Assembly: GCA_037043015.1 (NCBI GenBank)
Contig: CM073323.1
Span: 8,184,001-8,248,000 of the forward strand
Direction: 5' to 3'
DNA length: 64,000 bases
Origin: Bryum argenteum
Taxonomy: Eukaryota > Streptophyta > Bryopsida > Bryales > Bryaceae
The position numbers and the translations under genes are program-made. Below are positions 61,642 through 64,000 of the stretch, piece by piece (position 1 is the first letter of the stretch; each line of letters starts with the position of its first letter). The notes under the pieces are model-generated. The model made no database searches. It was not told the origin of the DNA and worked only from the letters and a program-made list of their open reading frames with translations.

Positions 61642-62266
61642 TCATGGCGATGTGGGAATATATTCCGGTGACTCAAGTCCTTCCGCTGTCATAGGAGTAT
61701 ATTCGAATGACTCGGATGAAACACATGAGTATGCGGGCGATGTAGGAGAATATTCCGGTGACTCAAGTCCTTCCGGTGTCGAAGGAGTATATTTGAATGA
61801 TTCGGATGAAACACTTGAGTATGCGGGCAATGTAGGAATATATTCCGGTGACTCAGACAAGTCTTTCCGGTGTCGTAGGAGTATATTCAAATGATTCGGA
61901 TGAAACACTTGAGTATGCGGGGGATGGATTATATTCCAGTGACTCAAGTCCTTCTGGTGTCGTAGGAGAAAAGTCGAATGAAATGCTTGAATATGCATGT
62001 GACTGGTATCCTTCTCGCGATGCAGGAGTAATTTCCGACAAAAGGCTTCCGGGTGGCAATGTAGGATAATCATATGGCAAATCCCCATTTGGCAATATTA
62101 CGTTGTTAAAACCTTGCGATGAACCTTGTGATGATGTAGGGTAATCATTTCGTGAATACCCATTTGGCAACATTACGTTGTTAGAACCTTGCGATGAACC
62201 TTGTGATGCACTACGCATTAAGGATGAACCATTAAGTCTCTGATTGTATATACTAGTAGGAGCCAT
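61642..62266 (-). pseudogene. Ser/Pro-rich ORF with 30-residue CTD-like repeats, frameshifted
   Basis: On the minus strand an ATG at 62266 opens 137 codons. First come two copies of a polar unit (SQGSSQGSNNVMLPNG and SQGSSQGFNNVILPNG), then 30-residue repeats of the type ESPEYSPTSPAYSSVSSE. A 4-bp insertion near 61857-61866 shifts the frame; the remaining repeats stay open in the new frame to a stop at 61642. YSPTSPAYS is strikingly like the RNA polymerase II CTD heptad YSPTSPS, but the period here is 30 residues, so it is not an RPB1 tail. The plus strand of the same DNA is also partly open. Coding status is unproven. Confidence 0.4.
61648..61965. repeat. 90-bp minisatellite, about 3.5 copies
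   Basis: ttccggtgactcaagtcc or a variant recurs at 61662, 61752, 61842 and 61933, giving a 90-bp period with one 4-bp insertion. Being a multiple of three, the period keeps frame on either strand. Confidence 0.93.
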
Positions 62267-63350
62267 CTTTAAGAATATTCTTTACCTTGCTATGAACATT
62301 GCGAGACTTATTAGATCACAACCAATCAACACTCAACTCTCAAAATCTTAATTGAGTTGTACTTTGATAGTATAAGACTGAATAAAAAGGTCATAAAAGG
62401 TCATGTGAATTTAGGAAAATGCTTCTTTAGGTGTTTTCCAAGCCTCCAAAGTTTTGAGAAAATAGTCTCTATGTAATAGTGAGCCACTTCCATGAGTGAA
62501 ATGATATTTATAAGATATCGCTTATATAGTAGGGTAGAACAAAATAGTTGGAATTAAAAGTAAAATGTCACTAATAATGTAAAAGCATGGAGGTAAATAT
62601 TAATAAAAAATAAGGTTCCATCTTATCATCAAATCTACAATTGTTATTGGATTACTCGTTTGGAATGTTATCTCGTAAGTTTAAATTGTTAAGAACCTTG
62701 GTATGTAATGCAGAAATGAGTTTGATAAAGTAATGAAGAAGGAACTTTTCAAAGCTTAGAGAGAATAAACATGCATACAAAGAAAAGTTTACTTTGATTT
62801 CCGACTAAGATTTATGTTCGCTCTACTAATGAAAGGTAGATTTCTTTTACTTTCTTTCATGAGTAAAAGTATAATTTTGATGTATAGAAAGTGGAGCAAT
62901 TGTTTAGCCTTTCTCTTTTGGCTTATTTGAGCAAACACATTTATTTTTTGGATAATTCTTGATGATTCAATTGACCGCTTTAAAAGTAATCAATCTACTT
63001 TTGGATTTGTATAATTATTGAACCCATATTTCGGTTTTCTTACTTTGTCATTAAAAGAATTCAACATGGATTTTGACACATAAGATTTTTAATTCTCTAT
63101 AATTAGAGATATCTATACAGTTAAACTTTTTAGATGTCTACGAAGAAACCTTGTCATCCATTATCCTTTTTCTGAAGGGTGAATAAGTGGCGATTTTCTT
63201 ATTCTTTACTCGTCTATTAGAAGACATCGATTGTAATACTTTGCATTGGTATTGAAATCAACCATATTTGAGTTGTCCATCATCAAGTAATAAATGATGT
63301 ATAGTAAAGTAAGTAAGGAAGTTCTACTTCCACCTCCACCTCCTTTTCGT
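62267..63350. other. Intergenic between the CTD-like ORF and the Argonaute gene
   Basis: AT-rich, no gene seen. It separates two divergently oriented coding stretches. The end (near 63325-63345) is pyrimidine-rich and could be either an intron end or a proline-coding exon (LPPPPPF), as in AGO4 N-termini. Confidence 0.45.
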
Positions 63351-64000
63351 GAACTAAGGTGATCGTCCAAGTAAAATATCTGGACATCATGAACTTGTCA
63401 TCACTCCGCCGAGTCTTTTAACGCGCCAAGGATTTGGCAAATCTAGGAGCAGAGTGAATCTAGTTGTAAACCATTTCAAGGCTCAATTGGTAGACACAAG
63501 TAGTGTGTACCACTATAATGTAAGTCCCCATCAAACATGGTAGCAGAAAAATTCATTTCATATTTTTATTTTTATTTTTTTGAGGTTATTATTCGAGAGC
63601 ATTTGTGGTTCCATCCATAATTATTGTTGAGGCATGTGTGTAGGTGTCAATCAAACCACCTCCTAGAAACAAGAAACTTGTAAGGGGTGTGATGACAAAG
63701 TTGTGGAACACATATGAGGTGGAAGACTTTAATAATAAGCAATTTGTATTCGATGGAGAGAAGACGCTTCTAACCCATGGAAGCTTACCATTTCAACAAC
63801 AAGTATTTTTGGTATATCTAGATAAAAACAATATCATTACATCATTTACGGAAAATGTTTCATTGAATGATGAAAATACAAATAGGGGCAAAAACAAGAA
63901 GAGGAAGACATGTGATCGTAGGGGAGAATACATTATTGAGATTAAATTATTCCCGAGAGGGGTGAGTAGTTTTGTTCTTTTACCTCTTTGTCCTCTGGCC
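63351..64000 (+). CDS. Argonaute, AGO4 clade, N-terminal exons, runs off the right edge
   Basis: One exon, with start uncertain between about 63351 and 63400, ends at 63519; the next is 63644-63961, followed by gtgagt. The spliced frame gives RQGFGKSRSRVNLVVNHFKA, then VYHYNVSIKPPP, KLVRGVMTKLWNTYEVEDFN, FVFDGEKTLLTHGSLPF and EYIIEIKLFPRG. This order matches the ArgoN domain of plant AGO4/6/9 proteins (NHFK, YHY, DGEKSLFT, GSLP). AGO4-type proteins bind 24-nt siRNAs and guide RNA-directed DNA methylation. MID and PIWI lie outside the window, so slicer residues and integrity cannot be judged. An in-frame stop just upstream of 63351 means at least one earlier exon is needed. Confidence 0.88.

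Noticed and set aside
63470-63500. tRNA-like ggctcaattggtagac
   Set aside because: It resembles a tRNA D-arm but lies inside the Argonaute exon, and no acceptor, anticodon or T-arm partners follow.

Overview
This window is nuclear DNA of a land plant. Its genes carry many short GT-AG introns, and every confident gene is a recognisable plant family: SPX-MFS vacuolar phosphate transporter, At2g16250-type LRR receptor kinase, At5g19850-type plastid hydrolase, ceQORH-type quinone oxidoreductase and AGO4-clade Argonaute. The compact gene spacing, the divergence from angiosperm sequences I remember, and a chromodomain Ty3/gypsy element suggest a bryophyte (moss) or another seedless plant. That lineage call is inference. 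Family names come from remembered sequences; no database was searched. Exon models were built by hand and checked for GT-AG sites and reading phase.

Layout, left to right. (+) 491-6179: complete 21-exon nardilysin-type M16 metalloprotease. (+) 11085-11880: small secreted 12-cysteine protein in three exons. (-) 18825-15836: LRR receptor-like pseudokinase in four exons, one only 23 nt. 19917-20434: PIF/Harbinger-like MITE. 20.4-32.2 kb: about 12 kb of gene-poor DNA with repeats, a poly(A)-tailed candidate retrocopy, a coiled-coil gene remnant and a 948-bp foldback element. (-) 34465-32441: seven-exon alpha/beta hydrolase. (+) 36305-38851: five-exon quinone oxidoreductase with a broken tandem copy of its last exon. 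39695-45847: degenerate chromovirus on the minus strand with both LTRs. (-) 50611-47001: 12-exon SPX-MFS transporter. (+) 55242-58322: uncharacterised spliced transposase-like gene, broken by one stop. (-) 62266-61642: degenerate ORF with 30-residue repeats resembling the RNA polymerase II tail. (+) from about 63350 off the right edge: N-terminal exons of an AGO4-like Argonaute.

The host genes are unrelated housekeeping or signalling genes, not an operon or pathway. The hydrolase and the oxidoreductase diverge from a shared 1.8-kb intergenic region holding a 225-bp MITE, which has a second same-length copy at 8368-8592. The strongest candidate for something undescribed is the LTR promoter of the chromovirus. 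It holds a roughly 150-195 bp array of TTC/GAA half-sites kept in strict 5-bp phase, which is the heat shock element grammar. The array lies upstream of a TATA box in transcription order, an architecture comparable to the heat-activated copia element ONSEN. Second is the CTD-like repeat ORF beside an Argonaute; third is the transposase-like gene of unknown class.
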